33,912 bases of DNA from Candidatus Abawacabacteria bacterium RBG_16_42_10 (GTDB taxonomy: Bacteria; Patescibacteriota; Gracilibacteria; RBG-16-42-10). This document shows positions 17,468 to 26,693 of this stretch, in pieces. The notes beneath the pieces are model-generated. The model was not told where the DNA came from and searched no databases. It was given only the letters and a program-made list of their open reading frames with translations. Every line of letters starts with the position of its first letter. Position 1 is the stretch's first letter. The stretch is from the NCBI GenBank assembly GCA_001773455.1, contig MEWR01000026.1, positions 11,997 to 45,908 of the forward strand, read 5' to 3'. The position numbers and the translations under genes are program-made.

Positions 17468-18280
17468 TTACTTCCCGCTGATGATGTGCCAGGTGTGCTC
17501 AGCCAATACGCTAAAAACTCCATTGATGATGTCAGCTCTGTTTTGCTTACCAAAGACAAGCGGATATTTCACAATGACCAATGCCAAAAGATCAATCAGA
17601 TCTCTCGTGGCCAAAGTATCTCTAAAGAATTCAGCAAGATATTTTTTGAAAACAATATCTACACCGGGTGCATCAAGACTTTCCGGTGTCGGTTTGGGAA
17701 GTTCTATGTAAATATGTGTTGTGAGGTCATTTAATGTGTCCGGAGTCAGTGCTTGAAGACATTTGCCCATGAGGAGATTACATTGCATGCGAAGATCTCG
17801 TGACAATTTTCGAAGCTCGAGTGCTGATTGTACCTCTTCTCGCATGAGTCGTCGTTCTTCAGAATTGAAGTAATTTTCAAAGTCATGCATGAGGATGTCT
17901 TTTGTCCCGGGAAGAAGTGTTCCGGATTCGATACATGATTTGATTTGCTCGCGTGTATGTTGAATGTTTTCTGCCGGATTTGTTTTCAGGTTTTGGCTCA
18001 TATCTCCCAGAAGATATTCACACAAAACATTCACCGCTTCGTCTAAGAATTGTTGTTGTGTCTCCGGCACGAGAAGCGAATGGATCGCCTGAACCGCTAT
18101 TTGCGTGAAACCTCGTGGACGCTGGGAGAATACTTTCCTGAGAGCTGTTTCCGCCTGCTCACTACCCGCCGAACCGGGCGCGGGGGAGGTGGTTTTGTCC
18201 TTGGGGGCGGGAAGGGTGATAATGTCTTTTGAATTTCCCATACTGTCGTAAAAGGAGTGATTATAACGATGTTTTGTCAT
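17468..18280 (-). CDS. Cytoplasmic helical protein of unknown function
   Basis: 270 residues, not recognised. There is no signal peptide or TM helix. After a disordered Pro/Ala/Ser/Glu N-terminus (to about residue 45) the protein is almost entirely predicted helix, with EERRLMREEVQSALELRKLSRDLRMQCNLLMGKCL in the middle. Start ATG 18280 is used; an internal Met14 (MGNSKD, at 18241) is an equally possible start. It lies upstream of the parvulin gene on the same strand with a 49-bp gap, and divergent from paralogue A. Confidence 0.7.
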   Translation of the reverse strand: MTKHRYNHSFYDSMGNSKDIITLPAPKDKTTSPAPGSAGSEQAETALRKVFSQRPRGFTQIAVQAIHSLLVPETQQQFLDEAVNVLCEYLLGDMSQNLKTNPAENIQHTREQIKSCIESGTLLPGTKDILMHDFENYFNSEERRLMREEVQSALELRKLSRDLRMQCNLLMGKCLQALTPDTLNDLTTHIYIELPKPTPESLDAPGVDIVFKKYLAEFFRDTLATRDLIDLLALVIVKYPLVFGKQNRADIINGVFSVLAEHTWHIISGK

Positions 18281-18392
18281 ACTGCAAAGGTCTATCGCGT
18301 GTCTATTTGCGCACCGAATAGGTTGTTGACTATTAATGTTTCTATTGTTTTGTAGTATACTTTAATGAAGTAACAAAAACAAACAAGAAACA

Positions 18393-20441
18393 ATGACGTT
18401 TGCCTCTCTCACAACGCGTTGGTGCGGGCAATGCTTGCCTTTTTTGAAAGTACTCTTTGTGGCAGGGGTTTTTGTGATGGTATCGTTGCATACAATCCCG
18501 AAAACCCAAGCACAAGCCCAAGTCTCTTGCAGTTCTGAGATTGTAGATACACTGACAGGGACACCCCCGCGAGGAGCAGATCAAAATTTGCATGATGAAG
18601 ATGATAAGGTGGAAAGCAGTTTCCAAGATGGTTTTGACGAGCAAACACCTTCACCAACGGTAGATTTCAATGACAATAAATTTTCTCATACTGCTCGACT
18701 TGGCGGTGGTCTTTTCGGTGCCGGTTTCGAACCGAGTGGAGTGAATATTCTCGTTGATGACCCCGATGCCGCTTTGGATTCGGGCAGTGATGGTAGTGGA
18801 TATGTAGATCTGCTTGAATTTGATTTGACTGGCAACAGCTATGCCGGAGTATTTGATGTACAAGTGACCTGTGATACGAACAATGGCTATGATCTCCATA
18901 TCGCAGATACCTTCAATATGGATCCTACGTCTAAAAAAGTTGGTTACGATACTCATGATATTGCTATCTTTGGACAGGTCCCCAAGACAAATCTCAATAA
19001 GAGAGAGGGACTTTTTCGTATAGCTCCTGGAAGTCTTCGTGACATTACTGATTTCGATCTTATCAGTGGATTTGAAACACAAACTATCAAGCATGAATAC
19101 ATCATGGATTTACCCAATGAAGAAGATTGTGGGACGATGACTGTGGATGATTATGATGGAGACTGCGCGCCTGCAAGCTTGGATCCATTTGCTACTTTTG
19201 CAACAGAACGACTAAGAACATGGCCATATGCCGCCAGCACCCCTCCCAATGATGATGATTTTGGGATTATAGGTTTTACCCTGCTCTGTGATGAAAATGG
19301 TGACACCGGAGCTGCAACTGCGGGCACAGGGAAAATCAACCCATTTACGCGAGGACTCCTGAACCCCGGGACGGGAGAGAATCATCGTTTTAGGGAAGAT
19401 GGTCCCAATGATGATGACTGTGATGATCCGCCCACGAGTCCGGAAGAGTATTATGCCGCTATGCCTAGTTTGATAAATGTTGGTGATTATGATGGCATTG
19501 CCGGTACTGATCCCAGCACGTACAGCGCGATCTTGAGTGCCGATAACTGGGTCGGATATTCCGGTGTGATCACGGGCAATCCGCCGTTTACTGTGGACAA
19601 TTATTTTGAACTACGTGCGCAGGTGCCGAATAATCAAATTGCCGGGACATATGCAGGTACCATGATACTTTCTTGTTTGCCCAACATGACGGCCAACAAT
19701 GAGGCTGATTTTGATGGGGATGGAATTGGCGATGAAACTGTTGTTCCCGAAATTAATTTTCAAACTGCAAGTGATAGTAATTCGGAAGACATAACTCCGC
19801 TCTATGTTCCTGTTACTCTATCTGTGGCACAAGGTGTCTCGATAAGTGTCGACTTTGCATTTACCGGTGGTACTGCCGATGGTGGGACTGATTATACAAC
19901 TGCTTACCTGGGCGGTGGTACTGTCACTTTTTCACCTTTTACCACCACTGTTTATATTCCTACGGATTCTATCACTATTGTAGATGATCTTGATCCTGAA
20001 ACTGATGAAACGATTGAGATTACTCTATCAAATCCTACCTCGCCCGCAGTACTTGGTGGTGTCACTGTGTATACATACACCATAGTAGATAATGACAGTG
20101 GTGGAGGAGGAGATTGTCTCGGGCCCGGATTTAACTGGACGAGCGGTTTTAACTTCAGTTGTGATTTTACAATTCCGTCTGCCGGTGGAACTCATAGCAT
20201 CACCTTTACTACGGATTTCTTCTGTACCGAGGATGGTACATCTATTACCCTTGTAGGAGCTGATACAAACACACTGTATACTGATTCTTGTGGTGGAGGA
20301 GGTACACTGAGTGATAGTACGACATATAATGTTGGCCCATTTACGGACACTGCAGCAAGTCCTCCTGATGCAACACTCATCTTTACCGATGGGTTTGGTG
20401 ACGGTGGATTTACTGGAGTGACGTGGACGTATACACCGTAG
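18393..20441 (+). CDS. Secreted Asp-rich paralogue A, with Calx-beta and C-terminal beta domain
   Basis: 682 residues. A signal peptide (to about 42, AQAQ) is followed by a ~430-residue module shared with three downstream paralogues. Landmarks: DGFDEQTPSPTVDF, VDDP, GYVDL, V-x-CDT-x-NGYDLHIADTFN, REGLFRIAPGS-x-RD, IKHEYIMDLP, LDPF, RLRTWPY, GFTLLCDENG, PEEYYAA, DNWVGYSG and VPNNQIAGTYAGTMILSCLPN. Next comes a Calx-beta-like repeat with TDETIEITLSNP and YTIVDND, then a C-terminal beta domain (NWTSGFNFS to DGFGDGGFTGVTWTY). There is no anchor at the C-terminus. Conserved cysteines suggest disulfides and the many Asp residues suggest calcium binding. Function unknown. Unlike B-D it lacks the DRTVVTLDV segment after the signal peptide. 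Confidence 0.88.
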   Translation: MTFASLTTRWCGQCLPFLKVLFVAGVFVMVSLHTIPKTQAQAQVSCSSEIVDTLTGTPPRGADQNLHDEDDKVESSFQDGFDEQTPSPTVDFNDNKFSHTARLGGGLFGAGFEPSGVNILVDDPDAALDSGSDGSGYVDLLEFDLTGNSYAGVFDVQVTCDTNNGYDLHIADTFNMDPTSKKVGYDTHDIAIFGQVPKTNLNKREGLFRIAPGSLRDITDFDLISGFETQTIKHEYIMDLPNEEDCGTMTVDDYDGDCAPASLDPFATFATERLRTWPYAASTPPNDDDFGIIGFTLLCDENGDTGAATAGTGKINPFTRGLLNPGTGENHRFREDGPNDDDCDDPPTSPEEYYAAMPSLINVGDYDGIAGTDPSTYSAILSADNWVGYSGVITGNPPFTVDNYFELRAQVPNNQIAGTYAGTMILSCLPNMTANNEADFDGDGIGDETVVPEINFQTASDSNSEDITPLYVPVTLSVAQGVSISVDFAFTGGTADGGTDYTTAYLGGGTVTFSPFTTTVYIPTDSITIVDDLDPETDETIEITLSNPTSPAVLGGVTVYTYTIVDNDSGGGGDCLGPGFNWTSGFNFSCDFTIPSAGGTHSITFTTDFFCTEDGTSITLVGADTNTLYTDSCGGGGTLSDSTTYNVGPFTDTAASPPDATLIFTDGFGDGGFTGVTWTYTP

Positions 20442-20442
20442 G

Positions 20443-20490
20443 GATGGTGATGGAGGATTTATTAATATCTTGTGGACATACGCGCTCTAA
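20443..20490 (+). pseudogene. Remnant of a paralogue C-terminal end
   Basis: Directly after the stop of paralogue A, in another frame, the bases encode DGDGGFINILWTYAL then TAA. This closely matches the last residues of paralogue B (DGGILNILWTYQP) and repeats the end of A itself (DGGFTGVTWTYTP). It looks like the scar of a duplication or recombination between paralogues. Confidence 0.65.
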
Positions 20491-20611
20491 TGATGGAGAT
20501 GGATACAGTGGATAGGATAAGGAGAAGGAAATAGGGCTTCTGTTTTGTTTGTTTTTGTCAAAAGATTTATTTCATTTTTCAAGTGATATGATTCAATATC
20601 ACAATACTTTT

Positions 20612-20959
20612 ATGTTTGATTTTCAAAAGCTTATCGTTTATCAAAAGGCGAAACAGTTTTATCATGAAGCCCTTATTCACGTAATCTGGAATAATCGAGT
20701 CGATCTTGGCATGAAGGATCAATTGCGAAGAGCAGCAAGAAGTATCGCTCACAATATTGCTGAAGGGGCTGGGAAATACACGAAGCCAGATAAGAGGCGT
20801 TACTATGTATGTGCAAAGGCATCGGTATATGAGTGTTTTGCAGCGCTAGAACTCATAGAAATGGAAATGCTAATTTCAAAAACAGTTATGGACAATTTCC
20901 ACAACCAATTGGTAGAGTTGAGCAAGATGTTGACTGGTCTTATCAAATCACAAAGCTGA
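20612..20959 (+). CDS. Four-helix-bundle protein, S23 / 23S rRNA intervening-sequence family
   Basis: 115 residues with the family pattern: F-x-KLIVYQKAKQFYHEAL at the start, MKDQLRRAARSIAHNIAEGAGK in the middle, YVCAKASVYECFAALELIEM, and a final helix. It has no catalytic motif. Family members form pentameric helical bundles, and the molecular role is unsettled. ATG at 20612 is chosen over upstream Met codons (20549) because the family starts at F-x-F/KL-x-VYQ. It sits alone between paralogues A and B and has a lower Asp content, so it probably inserted into the array. Confidence 0.9.
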   Translation: MFDFQKLIVYQKAKQFYHEALIHVIWNNRVDLGMKDQLRRAARSIAHNIAEGAGKYTKPDKRRYYVCAKASVYECFAALELIEMEMLISKTVMDNFHNQLVELSKMLTGLIKSQS

Positions 20960-21042
20960 GGTGTGTCTCAAACAAAACAAAAAAAGAAACCCTCTATACT
21001 ATTCCTTATCCTATCCACTACATATACCCCACTCTACAAGAG

Positions 21043-21070
21043 TAGACATATTATATTTATATGTTATAAT
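21043..21070 (+). promoter_or_regulatory. Probable promoter of paralogue B
   Basis: TAGACA (21043-21048), 16 bases, perfect TATAAT (21065-21070). The predicted leader is about 20 nt and lacks a Shine-Dalgarno motif. Confidence 0.65.
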
Positions 21071-21096
21071 AATAGTGTTCACAAAAATAAATACAC

Positions 21097-23217
21097 ATGA
21101 AAATCGGCTTCCCGCAAAGGTTGCCCCCACCTACAAATCGAAGTTATCAAAGCTTCAAAGCACAAATGAATCGCTTAATGAGGATTCTTTTGATTGCCAT
21201 GATGCTTGTTCTTTCTCTGCCCTACTCTCTGATGAGTCAGGTCAATGCACAGGTCACGACCAGCCAAGATCGTACTGTGGTGACTCTTGATGTGACTGCA
21301 AGCTGTAGTACTTCTATCATTGATACGCTCAGTACCAATGATGGTCCACGTGGTGATGACCAGCCCCTCCATGATGATGATGATACGTTGGCAAGTGCGT
21401 TCCAAGATGGTTTTGACGAGCAAACACCCACACCCACAGTAGATTTTAGTGATAATGAATTTTCCACCACTGCACGAACGACCGGTGGTCTTTCCGGTTC
21501 CGGTTTCGAGCCTAGTGGAGTAAATATTCTTGTTGATGATCCGAATGCGCCCACAGGAGATGGTGATAATGGCTCTGGTTACGTAGATCTGGAACTTTTT
21601 GATACGACCGGCAATTCGTATGCCGCCGTATTTAATGATCAAATCACTTGTGACACAGTGAATGGTTATGATTTGCATATTGGTGATACATTCAATATGG
21701 ATCCTACGTCTAACAAGGTAAATTATGATGTTCGTGATATTGCTATTGATGATCAAACATACAAGCCGAACTTAAACAAACGTGAAGGTTTATTTCGCAT
21801 AGCACCCAACAGTGATCGTGATATTATTGAACTTGATCTTCCTTTTGGTTTTGAAACGAATTACATCAAGCATGAATATGTTATGGACTTACCTGCAGTG
21901 AAGGGTTGTCCCGTAGTAGGAGTAAGTATACCCAACGACGATTATGCAGGTGATTGCGTGCATGCAAGCTTAGATCCATTTACTGCTCTGGCCACAGAGC
22001 GGCTGAGGACATGGCCATATGCCGTGAGTACTCCTCCCGATGATAATGATTTTGGTACCGTTGGTTTTACACTGCTCTGTGATCAAAATGGAGGTCCTGG
22101 TGCAGCAGTTGCCGGTACAGGGAAAATTAATCCTTTTACCAGAGGTTTGGCTCTCCCGGGAACCAGTCAAAATCGTCGATTCAGAGAAGATGGAGGTAAT
22201 GTTGATTGTCATGATGCTTCTCAAGCTCCAGAAGAATATTATGCCGCCATTCCCAGTTTGCTAAGCGGTGCTGATTATGACGGCATTTCCGGCACTGATC
22301 CGGGTACGTATGGAGCGATTCTGAGTGCAAACAACTGGGTAGGCTATTCTGGTTTTATTACCGCGAGCGTTCCCGCTGTCGTGGATAATTATTTCGAAGT
22401 ACGTGCCCAGGTACCAAATAATCAAATAGCAGGTACGTATGCCGGTACGATCATTCTCTCTTGTCTGCCGAATCTCACTGCTGACAATAAAGCTGACTTT
22501 GATGGCGATCCAAGTACTGTCGATGATCCGGATCCGATCAGTTTCTTGACTGCCACGAGTAGTGGAGATGAAGGTGTCACTCCGGTCAATATTCCTGTGA
22601 GCTTAAGTGAAGTGCAAGCCGTGTCGGTAACTGCTGATTATACTATTACCGGTGGCACAGCTGTCAATGGTGTTGATTATATCTTGCCTGTGACAGGTAC
22701 TATTACATTCAATCCCGGTGAACAATTAACATATATACCGGCCATCATCATCACTGATGATAACGATATCGAAGGCGATGAAACTATTGAAATTACCCTT
22801 TCAAATCCCCAGCCGCCATTTATTTACTTGGGAGATATCATCGTTCATACCTATACCATACTCGACAATGACTTCGGTGGTGGCATCGGTGGTGGCGCTG
22901 AAATGACCTGTTTTGGTCCATACAACTGGACCAGTGGATTCAACTTCAGCCAAGACTGTGGCGTGACTGCCGGTGGCTCACATGCTCTGACATTCTCTAC
23001 CGATAGCTTCTGTGATTCTGACAACAACTTCGTCACACTTCTCGGCGCTGATGGTACTGTACTCTACTCTGACAGCTGTAGCGGTGGTCTCGATAACAAT
23101 ACGATCTACAATGTAGGACCGCTGTCCGAGGACACAACGGGTGATGCAACACTTGTCCTGTCTGATGGATTTGGCGATGGAGGAATACTGAATATTCTTT
23201 GGACATACCAACCTTAA
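21097..23217 (+). CDS. Secreted Asp-rich paralogue B, with Calx-beta and C-terminal beta domain
   Basis: 706 residues, the same architecture as A. After a long signal peptide (cleavage near VNAQ, about 51) comes VTTSQDRTVVTLDVTASC, shared with C and D. The ~430-residue module follows (NGYDLHIGDTFN, REGLFRIAPNSDRD, IKHEYVMDLP, LDPF, RLRTWPY, GFTLLCDQNG, PEEYYAAIPSL, NNWVGYSG, VPNNQIAGTYAGTIILSCLPN). A Calx-beta-like repeat (DETIEITLSNP, YTILDND) precedes the C-terminal beta domain ending DGGILNILWTYQP. Two stretches are DNA-identical to A (21400-21428 and 21691-21713), pointing to recent exchange. The encoded Met25 or Met28 could be the real start; both keep the signal peptide. Paralogue C starts 64 bp downstream, so B and C are probably one operon. 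Confidence 0.9.
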   Translation: MKIGFPQRLPPPTNRSYQSFKAQMNRLMRILLIAMMLVLSLPYSLMSQVNAQVTTSQDRTVVTLDVTASCSTSIIDTLSTNDGPRGDDQPLHDDDDTLASAFQDGFDEQTPTPTVDFSDNEFSTTARTTGGLSGSGFEPSGVNILVDDPNAPTGDGDNGSGYVDLELFDTTGNSYAAVFNDQITCDTVNGYDLHIGDTFNMDPTSNKVNYDVRDIAIDDQTYKPNLNKREGLFRIAPNSDRDIIELDLPFGFETNYIKHEYVMDLPAVKGCPVVGVSIPNDDYAGDCVHASLDPFTALATERLRTWPYAVSTPPDDNDFGTVGFTLLCDQNGGPGAAVAGTGKINPFTRGLALPGTSQNRRFREDGGNVDCHDASQAPEEYYAAIPSLLSGADYDGISGTDPGTYGAILSANNWVGYSGFITASVPAVVDNYFEVRAQVPNNQIAGTYAGTIILSCLPNLTADNKADFDGDPSTVDDPDPISFLTATSSGDEGVTPVNIPVSLSEVQAVSVTADYTITGGTAVNGVDYILPVTGTITFNPGEQLTYIPAIIITDDNDIEGDETIEITLSNPQPPFIYLGDIIVHTYTILDNDFGGGIGGGAEMTCFGPYNWTSGFNFSQDCGVTAGGSHALTFSTDSFCDSDNNFVTLLGADGTVLYSDSCSGGLDNNTIYNVGPLSEDTTGDATLVLSDGFGDGGILNILWTYQP

Positions 23218-23281
23218 CGGAAGATGAAGATGGAGATGAAGATGAAGGGGAAGAGGAAGAAATAACTCAAAATTAATCCTT

Positions 23282-24700
23282 ATGAAAACAAAAACTAAAA
23301 TTAACCCAATTTCTATGTTTACCCGTAAAAAATTAGCAGCATTTGCAATTGCAAATTTGCTTGCTTTGCCTCTCATGAGCGGGCTTGTGCATGCTCAGGT
23401 AACTACGAGTCAAGATCGTACTGTGGTAACACTCGATGTTACCAATGAATGTACTGTTCGGATTATGGATACTCCATATTCGGCCTTCTTTTATCTTGGG
23501 CAGGATCAGGATTATCACACCCAAGGTGACTTAGTGGCAAATGAAACTCCCCAAGACGGTTTTGATCAAGTCACTCCTTCACCGACAAGGGATTTTTCTG
23601 ATAATGACTTTTCAAATCTGACATTAGATGCACCTTTCAGTCTTACCAGCAGCAATATCGTTGTTGATGATCCTACAAATGGTAATGATGAAGGTATCGG
23701 TCAGGGTTACGGTTATGTTGACCTTGAGCCTTTTGACCTACCAGGAAATCAATACGCTGCTCAGTTTAATGCAGAAGTTGACTGTGATACGGTCAATGGT
23801 TATGACTTACATATTGCCGATACATTCAATCTAGAAACCACCATTGCTGGTGTTGCTACTGTAGATTATTGTGCAAATGATATCTATAACAGCTTTGGCC
23901 CTTGTGATCCGTCTTATACTAGTTACAACGTGGCAAGACGGGAAGGTTTGTTTCGTATAGCTCCCGATAGTCTTCGTGATTTGGATCAAGCCACAGCCAG
24001 TACGGCAGAGATTAAGCACGAGTATATTATGGACTTGCCCACAGATAATAACTTTTCTTGTACTGCTACGATGACGGACGACAATAATACTGGTAAGTGT
24101 CCACCTGCAGGTTTGGACCCGTTTGGTTTTGAAAGACTTCGTCCGTGGCCATATACTATCGGAACCCCTCCTGCTGATACTAATTTCGGTACAGTCGGCT
24201 TTACTATTCTTTGTGATGAAGATGGTGGTGATTCAACTGCGGCTTTTTGGCCAACTGGTCATGGAAGAATCGATCCATTTACTCGTGGTATTGCAGCACC
24301 TGATCCTGACGCAAGGTTTCGATATGACACTACCTTCGATGAAAGCTGTGATGATGCAGATGCTCCAGACGAGCCAGAGGAGCGTTATGCAGCTATTCCA
24401 AGTTTGGTAGATGGAGAAGATTATATGGGTATTACTGGTACTGATCCCGGTACTTATGCAGCTATTTTGTCTGCTGATAACTGGGTAGGTTACTCTGGTA
24501 CTATCGATCCGGCCAACCTTAACAGTGATGCTGATAACTTCTTTGAAGTGCGTTCCGCTGTACCGAACAATCAGATTGCCGGTACCTACGCTGGCACGAT
24601 TATTCTTTCTTGCTTACCAAACCTGACAGCTGAACCGGAATTGGATTTTGATGGTCCATTCGGTACTCCTGCATGGACTGGCGATGATACAACTAATTAA
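23282..24700 (+). CDS. Secreted Asp-rich paralogue C, short form
   Basis: 472 residues. The signal peptide is KKLAAFAIANLLALPLMSGLVHAQ, nearly identical to that of D, followed by VTTSQDRTVVTLDV and the shared ~430-residue module (NGYDLHIADTFN, REGLFRIAPDSLRD, IKHEYIMDLP, RLRPWPY, NFGTVGFTILCDEDG, PEERYAAIPSL, DNWVGYSG, VPNNQIAGTYAGTIILSCLPN). It stops soon after the module (LDFDGPFGTPAW) and lacks the Calx-beta and final beta domains of A and B. A second possible start, ATG at 23315, aligns with the start of D and gives a more usual signal peptide. The stop is followed by the hairpin-rich non-coding stretch. Confidence 0.9.
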   Translation: MKTKTKINPISMFTRKKLAAFAIANLLALPLMSGLVHAQVTTSQDRTVVTLDVTNECTVRIMDTPYSAFFYLGQDQDYHTQGDLVANETPQDGFDQVTPSPTRDFSDNDFSNLTLDAPFSLTSSNIVVDDPTNGNDEGIGQGYGYVDLEPFDLPGNQYAAQFNAEVDCDTVNGYDLHIADTFNLETTIAGVATVDYCANDIYNSFGPCDPSYTSYNVARREGLFRIAPDSLRDLDQATASTAEIKHEYIMDLPTDNNFSCTATMTDDNNTGKCPPAGLDPFGFERLRPWPYTIGTPPADTNFGTVGFTILCDEDGGDSTAAFWPTGHGRIDPFTRGIAAPDPDARFRYDTTFDESCDDADAPDEPEERYAAIPSLVDGEDYMGITGTDPGTYAAILSADNWVGYSGTIDPANLNSDADNFFEVRSAVPNNQIAGTYAGTIILSCLPNLTAEPELDFDGPFGTPAWTGDDTTN

Positions 24701-24723
24701 TCGCTAAGAGCTGAGATAATAAT

Positions 24724-25033
24724 ACAAAGAGTTTTGTCTGTGTAATTCCTCTGTACCTTAACAATTCGGCAATAAATCCTTTCTCATGAGAGGAGATGGA
24801 ACACCATGGACCACAAACCACTCGACCTAAAGGTCTTGGGTTTATGGCACGTATCCCCGTTCTTTCTCCTCCCGTGAGGGAGGTATCCTTAAGCAAAAAC
24901 TTAGGGACGCGCGTTCCCCGTGAAAATGGTGCATACATTTACATCCTTCTTAGATGCCAAAAGCTTCTAAGAACCCGAACTTTATCCTGAACTCGTTTCA
25001 GGATCTTCAAACGATAGACACGGTTTATCGTTT
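24724..25033. other. Hairpin-dense non-coding stretch, candidate structured RNA or repeat array
   Basis: This lies in a 477-bp gap between paralogues C and D with no credible gene. Consecutive inverted repeats are: ACAAA/TTTGT (24724-24737); ATGG-AACA-CCAT (24796-24807); CCA-c-AAACC-GACC with GGTC-GGTTT-a-TGG (24811-24847); CCTCCC-GTGA-GGGAGG with a GNRA loop (24868-24883); TCCTTAAG/CTTAGGGA (24886-24907); GGGA/TCCC around CGCGCG (24904-24918, competing with the previous one); TTCTTAGA/TCTAAGAA (24947-24973); ATCCTGAA/TTCAGGAT (24984-25004); AAACGATA/TATCGTTT (25009-25033). The last is followed by T residues and may terminate. The remainder (25034-25177) is AT-rich and shows only one weak CTCAA/TTGAG pair. 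Confidence 0.5.
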
Positions 25034-25177
25034 TCTCAACACTCATTGCCTATGCTTTGAGTTAAAATCATTTTTCTTTCATCTTTTGGTTTAATATGTA
25101 AAAGATTTAGTCTGATCGCTAAATATCAAATGATCATTGTGAGTTTTAATACTAATATAAATATTAACTTTTTTCTT

Positions 25178-26575
25178 ATGTCTTTACGACGTAAATTAGC
25201 AGCATTTGCTATCGCAAACTTATTGGCTTTGCCATTGATGAGCGGTATTGTGAGTGCTCAGATAACTACCAATCAAGATCGTACTGTAGTGACTCTTGAT
25301 GTTGCCAACCTTTGTGAGACTGGCATTGAGGATACACTTCCCTCTGGTGTTACTCGTGATTCTGTGGATGCCGCAGATCGCAATGCTCATGATGAAGATG
25401 ATATTATTCCAAGTGGACTTGGAGATGGTTTCGATCAAGTTCCTCCTTCACCAACCATTGATGGCACCGACTCATCAGATTCAGGTTTCTCAAATCTCAC
25501 TATTGGTACATTCGATGCGTCAAGCAGCAATATCGTTGTTGATGACCCTGACTACACAGATCTGGGTGTTGACGACGGTCATGGTTATGTAGATCTTACA
25601 GAATTTGATCCAGAGGGTAATGGTTATGCTGCAGTATTCAATGCTTTGGTTAAGTGTGACACAACCAATGGTTATGACTTGCATATTGCTGATACATTCA
25701 ATCTAGAAACTACTGCTTCTGGTGTTGCTCCTGTAGATTATAATAGTAATGATATCATTTTTGATGGCAATGGTGATACTAGAATTGTAAGACGTGAAGG
25801 TTTGTTCCGTATTGCACCCGATAGCGATCGTGATGTTGATGCTAATCTTGATGGTTTTAACGCAGTGAAGCATGAGTATATCCTTGATTTGCCAAGTGAG
25901 GAAATTACAATCGGTACACAATGTGATGATATGACAAACGATGATCTCTCAGGTGGTGACGGTTCTTCTTGTGAACCTGTTAGTCTTGATCCGTTTGGTA
26001 TTCACCTTTTGCGTCAATGGCCATATGCATTTGATACACCTCCGGCTGACACAAATTTTGGCACTGTAGGTTTTACCTTGCTCTGTGATCAGGGAGGAGG
26101 TGTAGGCACAGTTACTAGTGGTGCTGGTAGAATCAATCCATACACTCGGGGGATTTCTGTTTCAGTCGGTCCAGCCTTAGGTGAGCTTTCTGATGTTTTC
26201 CTATATGAAGATGGAAATGATGATTGTGACGATGTACAGATCTCTCCAGAAGAATATTATGCTGCAATTCCTAGTTTAGTAGATGATGAAGATTATCAGG
26301 GTATTTCTGGTGATGATCCAGGAACCTATGCGGCCATTTTGTCTGCAAATAACTGGGTAGGTTATTCAGGGACTATTTTACCTGCTAACTTAAACACTGC
26401 TTCAGATAATTTCTTTGAAGTACGTGCCTCTGTACCAAACAATCAAATGGCTGGTACTTATGCTGGTACAATTATCCTGTCATGTTTGCCTAATTTGACT
26501 CTCGAACCTGAATTAGACTTTGACGGTCCATTCGGTACTCCTGCTTGGTCTAGTGATGATACGACTACTCCATAA
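25178..26575 (+). CDS. Secreted Asp-rich paralogue D, short form
   Basis: 465 residues from ATG 25178. An upstream ATG at 25130 would add 16 residues (rich in Asn and Ile) in front of an otherwise perfect signal peptide and is not used. After LAAFAIANLLALPLMSGIVSAQ comes ITTNQDRTVVTLDV and the shared module: NGYDLHIADTFN, REGLFRIAPDSDRD, VKHEYILDLP, RQWPYAFDTPP, NFGTVGFTLLCDQGG, PEEYYAAIPSL, NNWVGYSG, VPNNQMAGTYAGTIILSCLPN. It ends like C (LDFDGPFGTPAW), without Calx-beta. Differences from C are mostly synonymous in conserved blocks, so the protein sequence is under selection. A strong terminator follows at 26615. Confidence 0.92.
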   Translation: MSLRRKLAAFAIANLLALPLMSGIVSAQITTNQDRTVVTLDVANLCETGIEDTLPSGVTRDSVDAADRNAHDEDDIIPSGLGDGFDQVPPSPTIDGTDSSDSGFSNLTIGTFDASSSNIVVDDPDYTDLGVDDGHGYVDLTEFDPEGNGYAAVFNALVKCDTTNGYDLHIADTFNLETTASGVAPVDYNSNDIIFDGNGDTRIVRREGLFRIAPDSDRDVDANLDGFNAVKHEYILDLPSEEITIGTQCDDMTNDDLSGGDGSSCEPVSLDPFGIHLLRQWPYAFDTPPADTNFGTVGFTLLCDQGGGVGTVTSGAGRINPYTRGISVSVGPALGELSDVFLYEDGNDDCDDVQISPEEYYAAIPSLVDDEDYQGISGDDPGTYAAILSANNWVGYSGTILPANLNTASDNFFEVRASVPNNQMAGTYAGTIILSCLPNLTLEPELDFDGPFGTPAWSSDDTTTP

Positions 26576-26614
26576 TCTTAGTTGTAGTGTGCTAGGAACT
26601 TTTATGTTTCGCTC

Positions 26615-26645
26615 AAAGGCCTTTTCCTTCGGGAAGGGGCCTTTT
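26615..26645 (+). terminator. Strong intrinsic terminator after paralogue D
   Basis: A 13-bp stem, AAAGGCC plus TTTTCC pairing with GGAAGG plus GGCCTTT (two G-U pairs), is closed by a TTCG tetraloop and runs into TTTTT. It separates the paralogue array from the WxLIP-like gene. Confidence 0.92.
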
Positions 26646-26693
26646 TGAAATGCTTGAATTTATGTATAATGAAATGATTGATTTAAAACTCTC

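Noticed and set aside
18326-18361. TTGACT ... TATACT as promoter of paralogue A
   Set aside because: The boxes are 24 bases apart, too far for one promoter; the true promoter of A is not clear to me.
14177-20959. Possible alternative genetic code (TGA as Gly) as in some CPR
   Set aside because: comM and the S23-type gene both end at TGA at family-typical lengths, and no gene needs TGA read-through.
23218-23281. Purine-rich stretch between B and C as a ribosome binding site
   Set aside because: The GGGGAAGAGGAAGAA run lies about 20-30 bases or more from the ATG; it is low-complexity sequence.
24693-24990. Short open frames on both strands in the hairpin region
   Set aside because: Neither looks like a protein: no conserved motif, and the codons are built from the inverted repeats.
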